Shown one piece after another: positions 32,599 to 41,886 of a DNA stretch of 64,000 nt; position 1 is the first letter of the stretch, and every line of letters begins with the position of its first letter. The notes beneath the pieces were generated by a model. It was not told where the DNA came from. It ran no database searches and saw nothing but the letters and a program-made list of their open reading frames with translations. The translations under genes were made by a program, and so were the position numbers. Location: positions 1 through 64,000 of the forward strand of contig JAICUB010000040.1 of NCBI GenBank assembly GCA_025936045.1, given 5' to 3'. This stretch comes from Polyangiaceae bacterium. GTDB taxonomy: Bacteria; Myxococcota_A; Polyangia; Polyangiales; Polyangiaceae.

Positions 32599-35500
32599 CG
32601 CGCGGAGCTTTCGCAGTCGGTCTAGCGGGAGTGCTTGCCGGAATCTCGGCGTGCTCGCGCGCGCCGGTGCCTGAGGAGTCGGTCGGCGAAGTCAGGCAGG
32701 CGGCCACGTTCAACAGCTCGCGCTGGAAGCCTCTCGAGCAGAACGGCACCGCCATGGGCGATCCGACATCGGACGGGCAAAACAATGCCCGCGAGGTCGT
32801 CGGCGACAGCACGCACCCGGCGGTCTACGTGTACGCGGACGACACCGACTTCTTCGTGCGGCTCCGCCTCGACGACAATCCGATTCAAGGCGCGAATCTG
32901 CGACCGTACGGCTGGGGCATCCTCATCGACACCGACGGAAACTTCAACGCCTACGAGTTTTCCTTGATGGTGGACGGCACCGGCAACCCTCGCCGTGTCG
33001 TTTTCGCGCAGAACACCACGCCCGGCACGACGGGAAGCCCGCAGGACACCGCGGAGACCGAGCTCTCCTCGACGACGATCAATACGAGCGTGGGCGGCAA
33101 CATGGAAGCGGTCCTCGCCGACACCACGTTCAACAGCACCGCGGATTACTTCCTGGATTTCTCGACGCCGCTCGCGGTGTTGAAGGCCGCCGGCATTTCG
33201 CTGTCGACGCCGCTGCGCATCATTGCCGGGACGTCGAGCAGCGCGAACTCGATTAGTGTCGATCTGGCGGGCACGGCGAGCGCGCCGGGCACGGGCACGC
33301 TCGCCCTGGCCGTTTCCGATCCGAAGTATCCCGACGGTAGTGACGGCGATACGGACGGCGACGGCGTCTCGAACCCCGCTGATCGCGACAACGACAACGA
33401 CGGCATCGCCGACTACCGCGAGAATCCGTACGGCGTCGACCCGGACGCCGACCACGACGGCGACGGTATCCCGAACTTCCGCGACGCGAGCGACCGTGGC
33501 GACGGTGTCGCGGCGGGTTGCGTGGACAGCGGTGGAGACGGCGTCTGCGACACGATGCTCACCGCCTTCGACGGTGACGCTGACGGCATACCGAATCACA
33601 ACGATCTCGACTCCGACAACGACGGCATTCCCGATCTGAAGGAAGCGGGTCACGGCCAGGCGGATTCGAACGCCGACGGCATGGTCGACGGCGCGGTGGG
33701 CGCGAACGGCTTTCTGAACGTCCTCGAAACGGGAAGCGAATCCGGTATCCAAAAATACGCGCTGCTCGACACCGACGGGGACGGCACGCGTGATTTCCTG
33801 GATCTCGATAGCGACGGCGACGGTAAATTCGACGTCGTCGAGACGGGCAACGCGTCACTCGACGGCAACGCCAACGGCCGCGTCGACAGTACGGCCGACG
33901 TCGACGCCGACGGGATTATGGCGACGGTCGACGCCAATCCCACGACGTACGGCTTTCCGAGTGTGACGCTGACGGATGCCGACGGCGACGGGATTCCGAA
34001 CCCGTACGACTTCGTCGAGACCCTGCCGGGACCGGGCGATTCGGATTCCGACGGACTCAGTGACGCGGTGGAGTGTGCCTCGGGCTGGCCATGTCCCGAC
34101 GGCGACGGCGACGGCAAGCCGAATTACATGACGCCCACCCTCGATACCGACGGCGACGGTGTCGACGACAGCGCAGATAGCGCTCCCACGAATCCGAACG
34201 CGTGCCACGACTTCGATCAGGACCTCTGCGACGACTGCGCCGTGACCGGGGCGGATCACAGCGGCGGGAGCGTCACGAACGACGGGACCGATACGGACGC
34301 CGACGGCTTGTGCAATGCCGGTGACGGCGACGACGACAATGACGGCGTTTTGGACGGCAGCGATACGGCGCCGCTGAATCCGAACGTATGCCACGACCTG
34401 GACGCCGACAGCTGCGACGACTGCGCGGTCACGGGCGCCAACGGCAGCGGCGGGAGCGTCACGAACGACGGCACCGACTCGGACAGCGACGGGCTCTGCA
34501 ATGCGGGCGACCCGGACGACGACAACGACGGCGTCGCCGACGGCAGCGACTCTGCGCCGTTGAATCCGAACGTGTGCCGCGACCTGGACGCTGATTCCTG
34601 CAACGACTGTTCGCTCACCGGCGCGAACAACAGCGGTGGCAGCATCACCAACGACGGTACGGACACGGATGGCGACGGCTCGTGCAACGCGGGCGACCCG
34701 GACGACGACAACGACGGTGTGCCCGACGCGCTCGATTCGGCGCCGCTCAACCCGAACGCGTGCAAGGACTCGGACACCGACGGCTGCGACGACTGCTCGG
34801 TGACGGGCGCGAACGGCAGCGGCGGAAATCCGCTGAACGACGGTCCCGATCTGGACGGCGACGGCCGTTGTGACGGGGGCGACAACGACTCGGACAACGA
34901 CGGTGTGCCCGACGCCGTCGATTCGGCCCGGCTGAATCCACAGGTGTGTCGTGACCTCGACGGCGATACCTGTGACGATTGCGCGATAACCGGTGCCGAC
35001 AACAGCGGCGGCAGCCTCACCGGCGACGGTCCGGATGCGGACGGCGACGGGCTCTGCGATGCGGGCGATCCGGACGACGACAACGACGGAGTTGCCGACG
35101 TGAACGACTCGGCCCCGCTCGACCCCCACGTGTGTCGCGACGTCGACGCCGACGCTTGCGACGACTGTGCCGTCACGGGCGCCAATGCGAGCGGCGGCAG
35201 TATCACCAACGACGGTACGGACACGGATGGTGACGGAAAGTGCGACGCGGGCGACTCGGACGACGACAACGACGGCGTCCCCGACGCCGCTGATGCGGCC
35301 CCCCTCGTGGCGCAGGTTTGTCACGACAACGACGCCGACACTTGCGACGATTGTGCCGTCACCGGCGCGAACGGCAGCGGTGGAAGCGTCACCAACGACG
35401 GCGTCGACACGGACGCGGACGGCAAGTGCGACGCGGGCGATACGGACGACGACGGTGACGGCGTGCCCGACCTGGCCGACTCGGCCCGCACGAACCCGAA

Positions 35501-38500
35501 CGCGTGCCGCGACCTCGACGCCGACGGCTGCGACGACTGCGCGGTTACCGGCGCCAACGGCAGCGGCGGCGACGTCGCCAATGACGGTCCCGACCTCGAC
35601 GGTGACGGGCTCTGCAACGCGGGGGATCCGGACGATGACGGCGACGGCGTCCCGGACGGCAGCGACACCGCGCCGTTGAATCCGAACGCGTGCCACGACC
35701 TCGACGCAGACGGCTGCGACGACTGCGCGGTAACCGGCGCCAACGGCAGTGGTGGCAACCCTCTGAACGACGGGGCCGACCTCGATAACGACGGCCGCTG
35801 CGACAGCGGCGACAGCGATCTCGACAACGACGGGGTGGCGGACGCGGCGGACGGGGCTCCTTCGAACCCCAATCGGTGCCGCGATCTGGACGACGACGGC
35901 TGCGACGATTGTAGTCTTACCGGCGCCGACGACAGCGGCGGAGACGTCGCGAACGACGGGACGGACACCGACGGTGACGGCCTGTGCGACGTGGGCGATA
36001 CCGACGACGATAACGACGGCGTCATCGATACCGACGACGTAGCGCCCACGAATCCCAACGCCTGCCGCGATTTAGACGCCGATACCTGCGACGATTGCAC
36101 GCTCACGGGGGCCAATGGGAGCGGCGGCCGTATCGCCAACGACGGGCTCGATACGGACGGCGACGGCATCTGCAATGCGGGGGACACCGACGACGACCGG
36201 GACGGCGTTCCCGATGCGAGCGACGGCGACCCGACGAGTCCCTTCGTATGTCGAGATCTCGACGCCGACGGTTGCGACGATTGCGCCGTCACGGGCGCGG
36301 ACGGCAGCGGCGGCGACGTTGCGAACGACGGCCCCGATTTCGACGCCGACGGCAAGTGCAACGGGGGGGACACCGACGACGACGGCGACGGCGTCCCCGA
36401 TGCGTCCGACACGTCGCCCTTGAACCCAAATATTTGTCGAGATCTCGACGCTGACGGTTGCGACGATTGCGCGATCACGGGCGCGGACGGCAGCGGCGGC
36501 AACGTCGCCAATGACGGAGTCGATCTCGACGGCGACGGGATTTGCAACGCCGGCGACCCCGACGTCGACGGTGACGGCGTGCCGGACACGAGCGACTCCG
36601 CTCCGCTCGATCCGACCCGGTGCCGCGACGTAGACGGTGACGGCTGCGACGACTGCGCGAGCACGGGCGCGAACGGCAGCGGCGGCAACGTCGCCGACGA
36701 CGGGCCCGATGCGGACGGCGACGGGACGTGCGACGCCGGCGATTCCGACGACGACGGCGACGGGGTTACGGACGTGGGCGACCTCGCGCCGAGCGACCCG
36801 CACCGGTGTCGCGATGCCGACGGGGACGGTTGCGACGATTGCTCGGTGACCGGTGCGAACGGCAGCGGCGGCAGCGTCGTGAACGACGGCACCGACAGCG
36901 ACGGCGATGGTCTCTGCGATGCAGGGGATCCGGACGACGACGACGACGGCGTGCCCGACGGCTCCGACTCCGCCGCCACGAATCCCGCTCTTTGCCGTGA
37001 TCTCGATCATGACACATGCGACGATTGCGCCGTCACGCGCGCGAACCATAGCGGCGGCGACACGGCGAACGACGGAATCGACACGGACGGCGACGGCGTA
37101 TGCGACGCGGCGGATACCGATGACGACGACGACGGCGTCTCCGACGGCGCCGACAGCGCCCCCACGAACGCACGCCAATGTCGCGACCTCGATCACGACT
37201 CGTGCGACGACTGCGCGCTCACGGGCGCTAATCACAGCGGCGGTAACCCTGCGAACGACGGACCGGACTCCGACGGTGACGGCATCTGCAACGCCGGCGA
37301 GGACGACACGGACGGTGACGGCGTTTTCGACGGCTTCGACGCCGCCGTCAACGACCCGCACCTCTGTCGCGACGTCGACCTCGACAGCTGCGACGACTGC
37401 TCGACGACGGGAGCGGACCACAGTGGCGGAAATCCCGCGAACGACGGCGCGGATCTCGACGGCGACGGGCTTTGCGACGCGGGTGATTTCGACGACGACA
37501 ACGACGGCGTGGTCGACGCGAGTGACTCCGCGCCGACCGATCCGCACCGCTGTCGCGACACGGACGCCGATTCCTGCGACGACTGCGCGCTGACCGGCGC
37601 CGACAAGAGCGGCGGCAGCGTCACCAACGATGGTCCGGACCTCGACGCAGACGGCCTCTGTGACGCCGCCGACCCCGATGACGACGGGGACGGCGTCGCC
37701 GACGCCAAGGACACCGCGCCGAGGGATCCCTCGCGCTGCCGCGACGTCGACAAGGACGGCTGTGACGACTGTAGCGTCACGCGCGCGGACGGCAGCGGGG
37801 GCGACCCGAAGAACGACGGGGCCGACCTCGATCGCGACGGTCTCTGCGATGCCGGAGACGGCGACGCCGACGACGACGGCGTCAAGAATTCCGCCGACTC
37901 CGACCCGCGCGATCCCCACCTGTGTCGCGATGCCGATCACGACGGCTGTGACGATTGCAGTGTCACGGGAGCCGACCGCAGCGGCGGGGATCCGAAGAAC
38001 GACGGGCCGGACGCCAATCGCGACGGCATTTGCGATGCAGACGCGCCCGACGCGGACGGAGACGGCGTGCCGGACGCGGCCGACGTTGCGCCTCATGACC
38101 CCGAGCGGTGTCGTGACGTCGACCACGACTCTTGCGACGACTGCTCGGTCACCGGGGCGGACGCAAGCGGCGGCGACGTCAACAACGACGGCCCCGACGC
38201 GAATCGTGACGGCAGGTGCGACCGCGGCGAGAACGACACCGACGGCGACGGGGTCCCCGATACGTCCGACGCCGACGCCGACAACGATGGCATCCCGAAC
38301 GCCGACGAGGGTACGGGGGATCTCGACGGGGACGGCGTTCCGAACGCGCTCGATCTCGACGCGGATGGTGACGGTGTTCCGGATGTCGTGGAGGCCGGTT
38401 GGGTCGCACTCGATGCCGACGGCGACGGGCGCGTCGACGGCCACGCTGACGCAGACGCCGACGGCTTGCTCGACTCGGTCGACGCCGACCCCGCCGACGC

Positions 38501-39764
38501 GAGCGTGATTCTGTCCGCTGCGACGCTGCCCGATACCGACGGCGACGGCGCGCTGGATGCGCTGGATCTCGACGCGGATGGCGACGGCATTCCCGATTGC
38601 ACCGAGGCCGGGGGAACCGACGCGGACGGCGACGGCCGGGCCGACGGCGACGACGCGGATCGCGACGGGTTGGTCGATCTCGTCGAGCCCGTCGCGGGCG
38701 GCGTCGCGCTGCCACGCGCCGATTTCGACGCCGACGGTAGCCCGGACATGCTCGATACCGACAGCGACGCGGACGGCGTGACGGACCTGATTGAGGCGCA
38801 TGACCTGGACGGGGACGGCAAGGCCGACGTGGTGCCGGTCGGAACCGACGATGACGACGACGGGCTTGACGATGCATTCGATCTCGACGCCGCGGGCCTT
38901 TCGGCGCCGCTTCCAGATCGAGACGACGACACGCACCCGGACGTTTACGATAGCGACGACGACGGCGATGGCGTCGCGACCCGGTTCGAAGACCAAAACC
39001 GAGACGGTGACTTGCTCGACGACACGGACGCGGACGGCAAGCCGAATTACCTGGACGCGGACGATGACGGCGACGGCCTCTACACCGCGGACGAGGCGCC
39101 CGATGCGAACGGCGACGGCAACCCGGACGACGCACGCGACACGGATCGCGATCGGACCCCGGATTTTCTCGATCCCGACGACGACGGTGACACTTTAGCG
39201 ACTACCGCCGAACGGGCCGATCCGAACGGTGACGGCCATCCGGAAGACGCCGTGGATGCGGACGGTGACGGCATCGCAGATTATCTCGATCCCGACGACG
39301 ACGGCGACGGCCGGCCGACCCGAACCGAGCTCGGCGACGCCGACCACGACGGAAAGCCCGACTACCTCGAGCCGAACACGAGCGGAGGCGCGACGCTTGC
39401 CGGTGGAGGGCTGACCTGTTCCTTGAGAGCCGCTCGGTCGGAGACGAACGAGTTCGCCTTCACGCCGGCGCTCGTGCTCGCGATGCTCGCGGCGATCCGA
39501 CGTGCTCGTGGGCGTCGGAGGCGTCAGGACGAACGGCTGCGTGCCCGCGCGCGGGCACCGTTCAATCGACTCCGCGAAATAGGATCCGAAGCTACCTCGG
39601 CAACGCCGGAGCCGGCATCAGCGACGCGAGCGGCAACGCCGGCGCGACATCCACGCGATCGCGCCCCTCGTGCTTGGCGGCGTAGAGCGCCCGGTCGGCG
39701 CGTTCGAGCCAAATCGCGGGCGCTTCGCCGGGTTCGTGCTGGGCGATGCCGATGGAAATCGTGA
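32595..39764 (+). CDS. Giant secreted TSP3/Cys-repeat protein with MYXO-CTERM-like anchor
   Basis: About 2.3-2.4 kilo-residues. The lipobox-like G-I-S-A-C-S lies near residue 20. An N-terminal unique domain (about 35-235) resembles a carbohydrate-binding or beta-sandwich domain. Asp-rich TSP3 repeats span about 238-536. Then come 22 tandem 62-residue Cys4 units at residues 537-1900, more TSP3 repeats to about 2265, and a C-terminal G-G-G-L-T-C (Cys2275), hydrophobic helix and R-R-R-R cluster near 2305, matching MYXO-CTERM sorting signals. The frame then runs about 80 residues into antisense of the next gene, so the true end may be a nearby stop (TAG at 39580) reached after a one-base shift. 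It is probably a calcium-stabilised surface adhesin or stalk. Confidence 0.85.
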   Translation: MTRGAFAVGLAGVLAGISACSRAPVPEESVGEVRQAATFNSSRWKPLEQNGTAMGDPTSDGQNNAREVVGDSTHPAVYVYADDTDFFVRLRLDDNPIQGANLRPYGWGILIDTDGNFNAYEFSLMVDGTGNPRRVVFAQNTTPGTTGSPQDTAETELSSTTINTSVGGNMEAVLADTTFNSTADYFLDFSTPLAVLKAAGISLSTPLRIIAGTSSSANSISVDLAGTASAPGTGTLALAVSDPKYPDGSDGDTDGDGVSNPADRDNDNDGIADYRENPYGVDPDADHDGDGIPNFRDASDRGDGVAAGCVDSGGDGVCDTMLTAFDGDADGIPNHNDLDSDNDGIPDLKEAGHGQADSNADGMVDGAVGANGFLNVLETGSESGIQKYALLDTDGDGTRDFLDLDSDGDGKFDVVETGNASLDGNANGRVDSTADVDADGIMATVDANPTTYGFPSVTLTDADGDGIPNPYDFVETLPGPGDSDSDGLSDAVECASGWPCPDGDGDGKPNYMTPTLDTDGDGVDDSADSAPTNPNACHDFDQDLCDDCAVTGADHSGGSVTNDGTDTDADGLCNAGDGDDDNDGVLDGSDTAPLNPNVCHDLDADSCDDCAVTGANGSGGSVTNDGTDSDSDGLCNAGDPDDDNDGVADGSDSAPLNPNVCRDLDADSCNDCSLTGANNSGGSITNDGTDTDGDGSCNAGDPDDDNDGVPDALDSAPLNPNACKDSDTDGCDDCSVTGANGSGGNPLNDGPDLDGDGRCDGGDNDSDNDGVPDAVDSARLNPQVCRDLDGDTCDDCAITGADNSGGSLTGDGPDADGDGLCDAGDPDDDNDGVADVNDSAPLDPHVCRDVDADACDDCAVTGANASGGSITNDGTDTDGDGKCDAGDSDDDNDGVPDAADAAPLVAQVCHDNDADTCDDCAVTGANGSGGSVTNDGVDTDADGKCDAGDTDDDGDGVPDLADSARTNPNACRDLDADGCDDCAVTGANGSGGDVANDGPDLDGDGLCNAGDPDDDGDGVPDGSDTAPLNPNACHDLDADGCDDCAVTGANGSGGNPLNDGADLDNDGRCDSGDSDLDNDGVADAADGAPSNPNRCRDLDDDGCDDCSLTGADDSGGDVANDGTDTDGDGLCDVGDTDDDNDGVIDTDDVAPTNPNACRDLDADTCDDCTLTGANGSGGRIANDGLDTDGDGICNAGDTDDDRDGVPDASDGDPTSPFVCRDLDADGCDDCAVTGADGSGGDVANDGPDFDADGKCNGGDTDDDGDGVPDASDTSPLNPNICRDLDADGCDDCAITGADGSGGNVANDGVDLDGDGICNAGDPDVDGDGVPDTSDSAPLDPTRCRDVDGDGCDDCASTGANGSGGNVADDGPDADGDGTCDAGDSDDDGDGVTDVGDLAPSDPHRCRDADGDGCDDCSVTGANGSGGSVVNDGTDSDGDGLCDAGDPDDDDDGVPDGSDSAATNPALCRDLDHDTCDDCAVTRANHSGGDTANDGIDTDGDGVCDAADTDDDDDGVSDGADSAPTNARQCRDLDHDSCDDCALTGANHSGGNPANDGPDSDGDGICNAGEDDTDGDGVFDGFDAAVNDPHLCRDVDLDSCDDCSTTGADHSGGNPANDGADLDGDGLCDAGDFDDDNDGVVDASDSAPTDPHRCRDTDADSCDDCALTGADKSGGSVTNDGPDLDADGLCDAADPDDDGDGVADAKDTAPRDPSRCRDVDKDGCDDCSVTRADGSGGDPKNDGADLDRDGLCDAGDGDADDDGVKNSADSDPRDPHLCRDADHDGCDDCSVTGADRSGGDPKNDGPDANRDGICDADAPDADGDGVPDAADVAPHDPERCRDVDHDSCDDCSVTGADASGGDVNNDGPDANRDGRCDRGENDTDGDGVPDTSDADADNDGIPNADEGTGDLDGDGVPNALDLDADGDGVPDVVEAGWVALDADGDGRVDGHADADADGLLDSVDADPADASVILSAATLPDTDGDGALDALDLDADGDGIPDCTEAGGTDADGDGRADGDDADRDGLVDLVEPVAGGVALPRADFDADGSPDMLDTDSDADGVTDLIEAHDLDGDGKADVVPVGTDDDDDGLDDAFDLDAAGLSAPLPDRDDDTHPDVYDSDDDGDGVATRFEDQNRDGDLLDDTDADGKPNYLDADDDGDGLYTADEAPDANGDGNPDDARDTDRDRTPDFLDPDDDGDTLATTAERADPNGDGHPEDAVDADGDGIADYLDPDDDGDGRPTRTELGDADHDGKPDYLEPNTSGGATLAGGGLTCSLRAARSETNEFAFTPALVLAMLAAIRRARGRRRRQDERLRARARAPFNRLREIGSEATSATPEPASATRAATPARHPRDRAPRAWRRRAPGRRVRAKSRALRRVRAGRCRWKS
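34203..38294 (+). repeat. 22 tandem 186-bp units encoding 62-residue Cys4/Asp-rich repeats
   Basis: Each unit follows C-x-D-x-D-x-x-x-C-D-D-C, then T-G-A-x-x-S-G-G-x-x-x-x-D-G, D-x-D-x-D-G-x-C, and ends D-x-D-x-D-G-V-x-D. Cysteines occur at unit positions 1, 9, 12 and 37 in all 22 copies (88 in total). The first unit begins at 34203 and the last at 38109, exactly 21 x 186 bp apart, so there is no insertion or deletion between copies although the DNA is clearly diverged. The Asp-rich half is TSP3-like. The Cys-rich half I do not recognise. Confidence 0.93.
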
Positions 39765-40743
39765 TGGTGATCGGGCCCGACGGTGTGTTCACGACGAGCC
39801 GCGACTGCCCGTCGCGCAGCCGCTCGGCCCGTTGCAGAATACGCTCGAGCGTGGTCTCCCGGGCGATGACGGCGAATTCTTCGCCGCCGTAGCGCGCGAC
39901 GAAGTCTTCGCGGCGCATGAAGTGGCGGGCAATGTTGTCCGCGAGCGCTTTCAAGACGGCGTCGCCCGCGGGATGGCCGTAGCGGTCGTTGATGCTCTTG
40001 AAGTGGTCGACGTCGAGGAGCAGCAGGCACGGCTCGGCGGAGAGGAACGCCGCGAGCGAGGCGACGCGCTCGAGCTCGTCCGTGAGCGCGCCGCGGTTGT
40101 AGAGCTCGGTGAGCGGATCTTGGATCGCTTGGGTGCGCGCGACCTCGAGCTCGGCTTTGAGCTCGACCAGGCGCCGGCCGAGGTCCTGTACCTGGCGCTT
40201 CTCGCGCTCGCGCCGGCGAGAAACGGTGGTTTTTACGAGGGAAACGAGCACACCGAGCTGCTGTTCGAGGACGTCGGGGCTGCGCTTGCCGACGACGTCG
40301 ACCAAGCGTTCGAGCTCGACTTCCACGCGCGTGTCGTCGAGCTTGTCCTCGGTGATGGTCGCGCTCAGACACTGTGCGAACGCCTGAAGCGCCTGGCGCA
40401 TGTTGCCCGAGCTCCGCACGACGAAGTCGCGCTCCTCGCGGCGGCGCTGCTCGAAGAAGCGGCGAGCCGAGCCGAAGTCGCGCTGGCTCGGCGGCGGGGA
40501 CGACGGCGTGCTTTCGGCGCGCGCCGGACCCATCACCAGCCGCTGCACGAGCTCCGCACATTCGGCGCGCGTCTCGTCAGCCTTCACCTGGTCGAGATCG
40601 AACGCGAACTCACCGTAGGTACGAATGACGCCGGCGAGTGCATCGAGCGCGCGATCGAGATCGGCATCGATGCCTGCCGCGGAAGGGGTCACCGGGAGGG
40701 AACCGCTAGGGGTTCTGGCGCGGGCTCCGAACATGCTCATCAA
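39592..40743 (-). CDS. GGDEF diguanylate cyclase
   Basis: 383 residues. The helical N-terminal region (about 20-190) ends in a coiled coil (R-R-R-E-R-E-K-R-Q-V-Q-D-L-G-R-R-L-V-E-L-K-A-E-L). The GGDEF domain (about 205-370) has D-P-L-T-E-L-Y-N-R, D-V-D-H-F-K, active motif G-G-E-E-F at about 286-290, and an inhibitory I-site R-R-E-D five residues upstream of it. It should make cyclic di-GMP and be product-inhibited. There is no transmembrane segment. A PilZ-domain protein, a potential c-di-GMP receptor, is encoded 1.1 kb upstream on the same strand. The minus-strand leader at 40775-40800 is unusually AT-rich and may hold the promoter. Confidence 0.93.
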   Translation of the reverse strand: MMSMFGARARTPSGSLPVTPSAAGIDADLDRALDALAGVIRTYGEFAFDLDQVKADETRAECAELVQRLVMGPARAESTPSSPPPSQRDFGSARRFFEQRRREERDFVVRSSGNMRQALQAFAQCLSATITEDKLDDTRVEVELERLVDVVGKRSPDVLEQQLGVLVSLVKTTVSRRREREKRQVQDLGRRLVELKAELEVARTQAIQDPLTELYNRGALTDELERVASLAAFLSAEPCLLLLDVDHFKSINDRYGHPAGDAVLKALADNIARHFMRREDFVARYGGEEFAVIARETTLERILQRAERLRDGQSRLVVNTPSGPITITISIGIAQHEPGEAPAIWLERADRALYAAKHEGRDRVDVAPALPLASLMPAPALPR

Positions 40744-40810
40744 GAACGGTCGCGCCGGCGCGAACTGAAGCGATCGGAAAAGATAATTAAATCAGATGGT
40801 TGAGCGTCGA

Positions 40811-41875
40811 TTAGCTCCCGCCGTGCCGGTGGCGATGATGTAGGTCCGAGCCGTGGGGGTGCTCGTGTTCGAGCCGAGCGTGACGGTGAGGGTGGCTGTG
40901 AGAGCCGAGGAACCGCGGCTCGTGCGGATGATCGTGGTGGCCGTCGTCGTGGCCGTGGGCGTGCTCGTGCTCGACCGGCTCGTGTACGTGGCGGTGCGCG
41001 TGGCGCTCGGTGACGTGAAGGTAAACGGCGAGCGCGAAGAGCACGGCCGCCGCGCCCATCAGACCCACGCCCGAGCGATCGCCGAGCGCGTAAGCGAATG
41101 CCGCACCCACGAAGGGAGCGACCGCGAAGAGTGAGCCCGTGCGCGCGGCCCCGAGGATACGCTGCGCGCGGAGGTAGAGCGCGAGGCTCACGCCGTAGCC
41201 GAGGAAGCCGCAGATGAACAGCCCGAGAAGCGCGTCGCTCGCGGGCCAGCGCTCGCCGAGCGCGAGCGTGAAGCAGGCCGACAAGGCCGCGCCAAGCACG
41301 GCTTTGACGAGCACCACCACGTGCGGGTCGAAATCCGCGAGCGGCCGGCTGAGCGTGTTGTCGAGCGCCCAAAACAGCGTCGCGAGGGCAACGGCGCCGA
41401 GACCGAGCGCCTCCGAAGCGTCGACTGGACCCGTCCGCAGCGCGAGCAGCGCGCCGCCCGCGAGCATGAGCACCACCGCGAGCGCGACGCGGGGCCCGGT
41501 CGGCTCGCGATGCACGACGCGGGCGAGCAGCACGGTGAAGAGCGCTTCGAGGTTCAAGAGCAACGCCCCCGCGGCGGCTCCGCTGTGCGCGAGGCCCCAG
41601 GCGAGCGCCGTCGGTGCGAACGCCGCACCGAACACCGCGACGAGCGCGACGCGGCCGAGCTCGCGAACTCCGAGCGCACGTTCGCGGCCGAATGCGCGCT
41701 TGCCCCCGAGGTAGCGAGGAGCTGCAGCGAGGGCGGCGCCGGCGTAGAGCACCGCTGCCGTTGCGAACGCGCCGTCCGCAGCGCCGTAACGCTTCAGGAG
41801 TGGCGCGGTGAGGCCGAACAGGCACGCCGCGCCGAGAGCGTAGAGGCTGCCTCGAGCGATGGGCGTTGCGGTCAA
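40811..41875 (-). CDS. DMT-superfamily (EamA) transporter with His-rich C-terminal tail
   Basis: A 354-residue integral membrane protein. About ten hydrophobic helices form two EamA repeats (residues about 8-290), for example G-S-L-Y-A-L-G-A-A-C-L-F-G and L-A-W-G-L-A-H-S-G-A-A-A-G-A-L-L-L-N-L-E. The last 65 residues are hydrophilic and contain 23 histidines plus Asp/Glu, a likely metal-binding tail. EamA proteins export metabolites or amino acids. The tail suggests a link to Ni, Co, Zn or Cu. It starts 11 nt after the PilZ gene stop, so probably shares its transcript. The substrate cannot be assigned. Confidence 0.85.
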   Translation of the reverse strand: MTATPIARGSLYALGAACLFGLTAPLLKRYGAADGAFATAAVLYAGAALAAAPRYLGGKRAFGRERALGVRELGRVALVAVFGAAFAPTALAWGLAHSGAAAGALLLNLEALFTVLLARVVHREPTGPRVALAVVLMLAGGALLALRTGPVDASEALGLGAVALATLFWALDNTLSRPLADFDPHVVVLVKAVLGAALSACFTLALGERWPASDALLGLFICGFLGYGVSLALYLRAQRILGAARTGSLFAVAPFVGAAFAYALGDRSGVGLMGAAAVLFALAVYLHVTERHAHRHVHEPVEHEHAHGHDDGHHDHPHEPRFLGSHSHPHRHARLEHEHPHGSDLHHRHRHGGS

Positions 41876-41886
41876 CGCGGCGACCT

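Noticed and set aside
34203..38294. CRISPR-like or satellite array
   Set aside because: The 186-bp periodicity is in-frame protein repeat, the units are diverged along their whole length, and there are no short identical repeats with unique spacers.
36072..38996. Very long open frame on the minus strand opposite the repeat gene
   Set aside because: The periodic Asp/Gly codons (GAC, GGC) keep the reverse frame open as V/A-I/R repeats. It has no start context or domain, and the forward frame is clearly the coding one.
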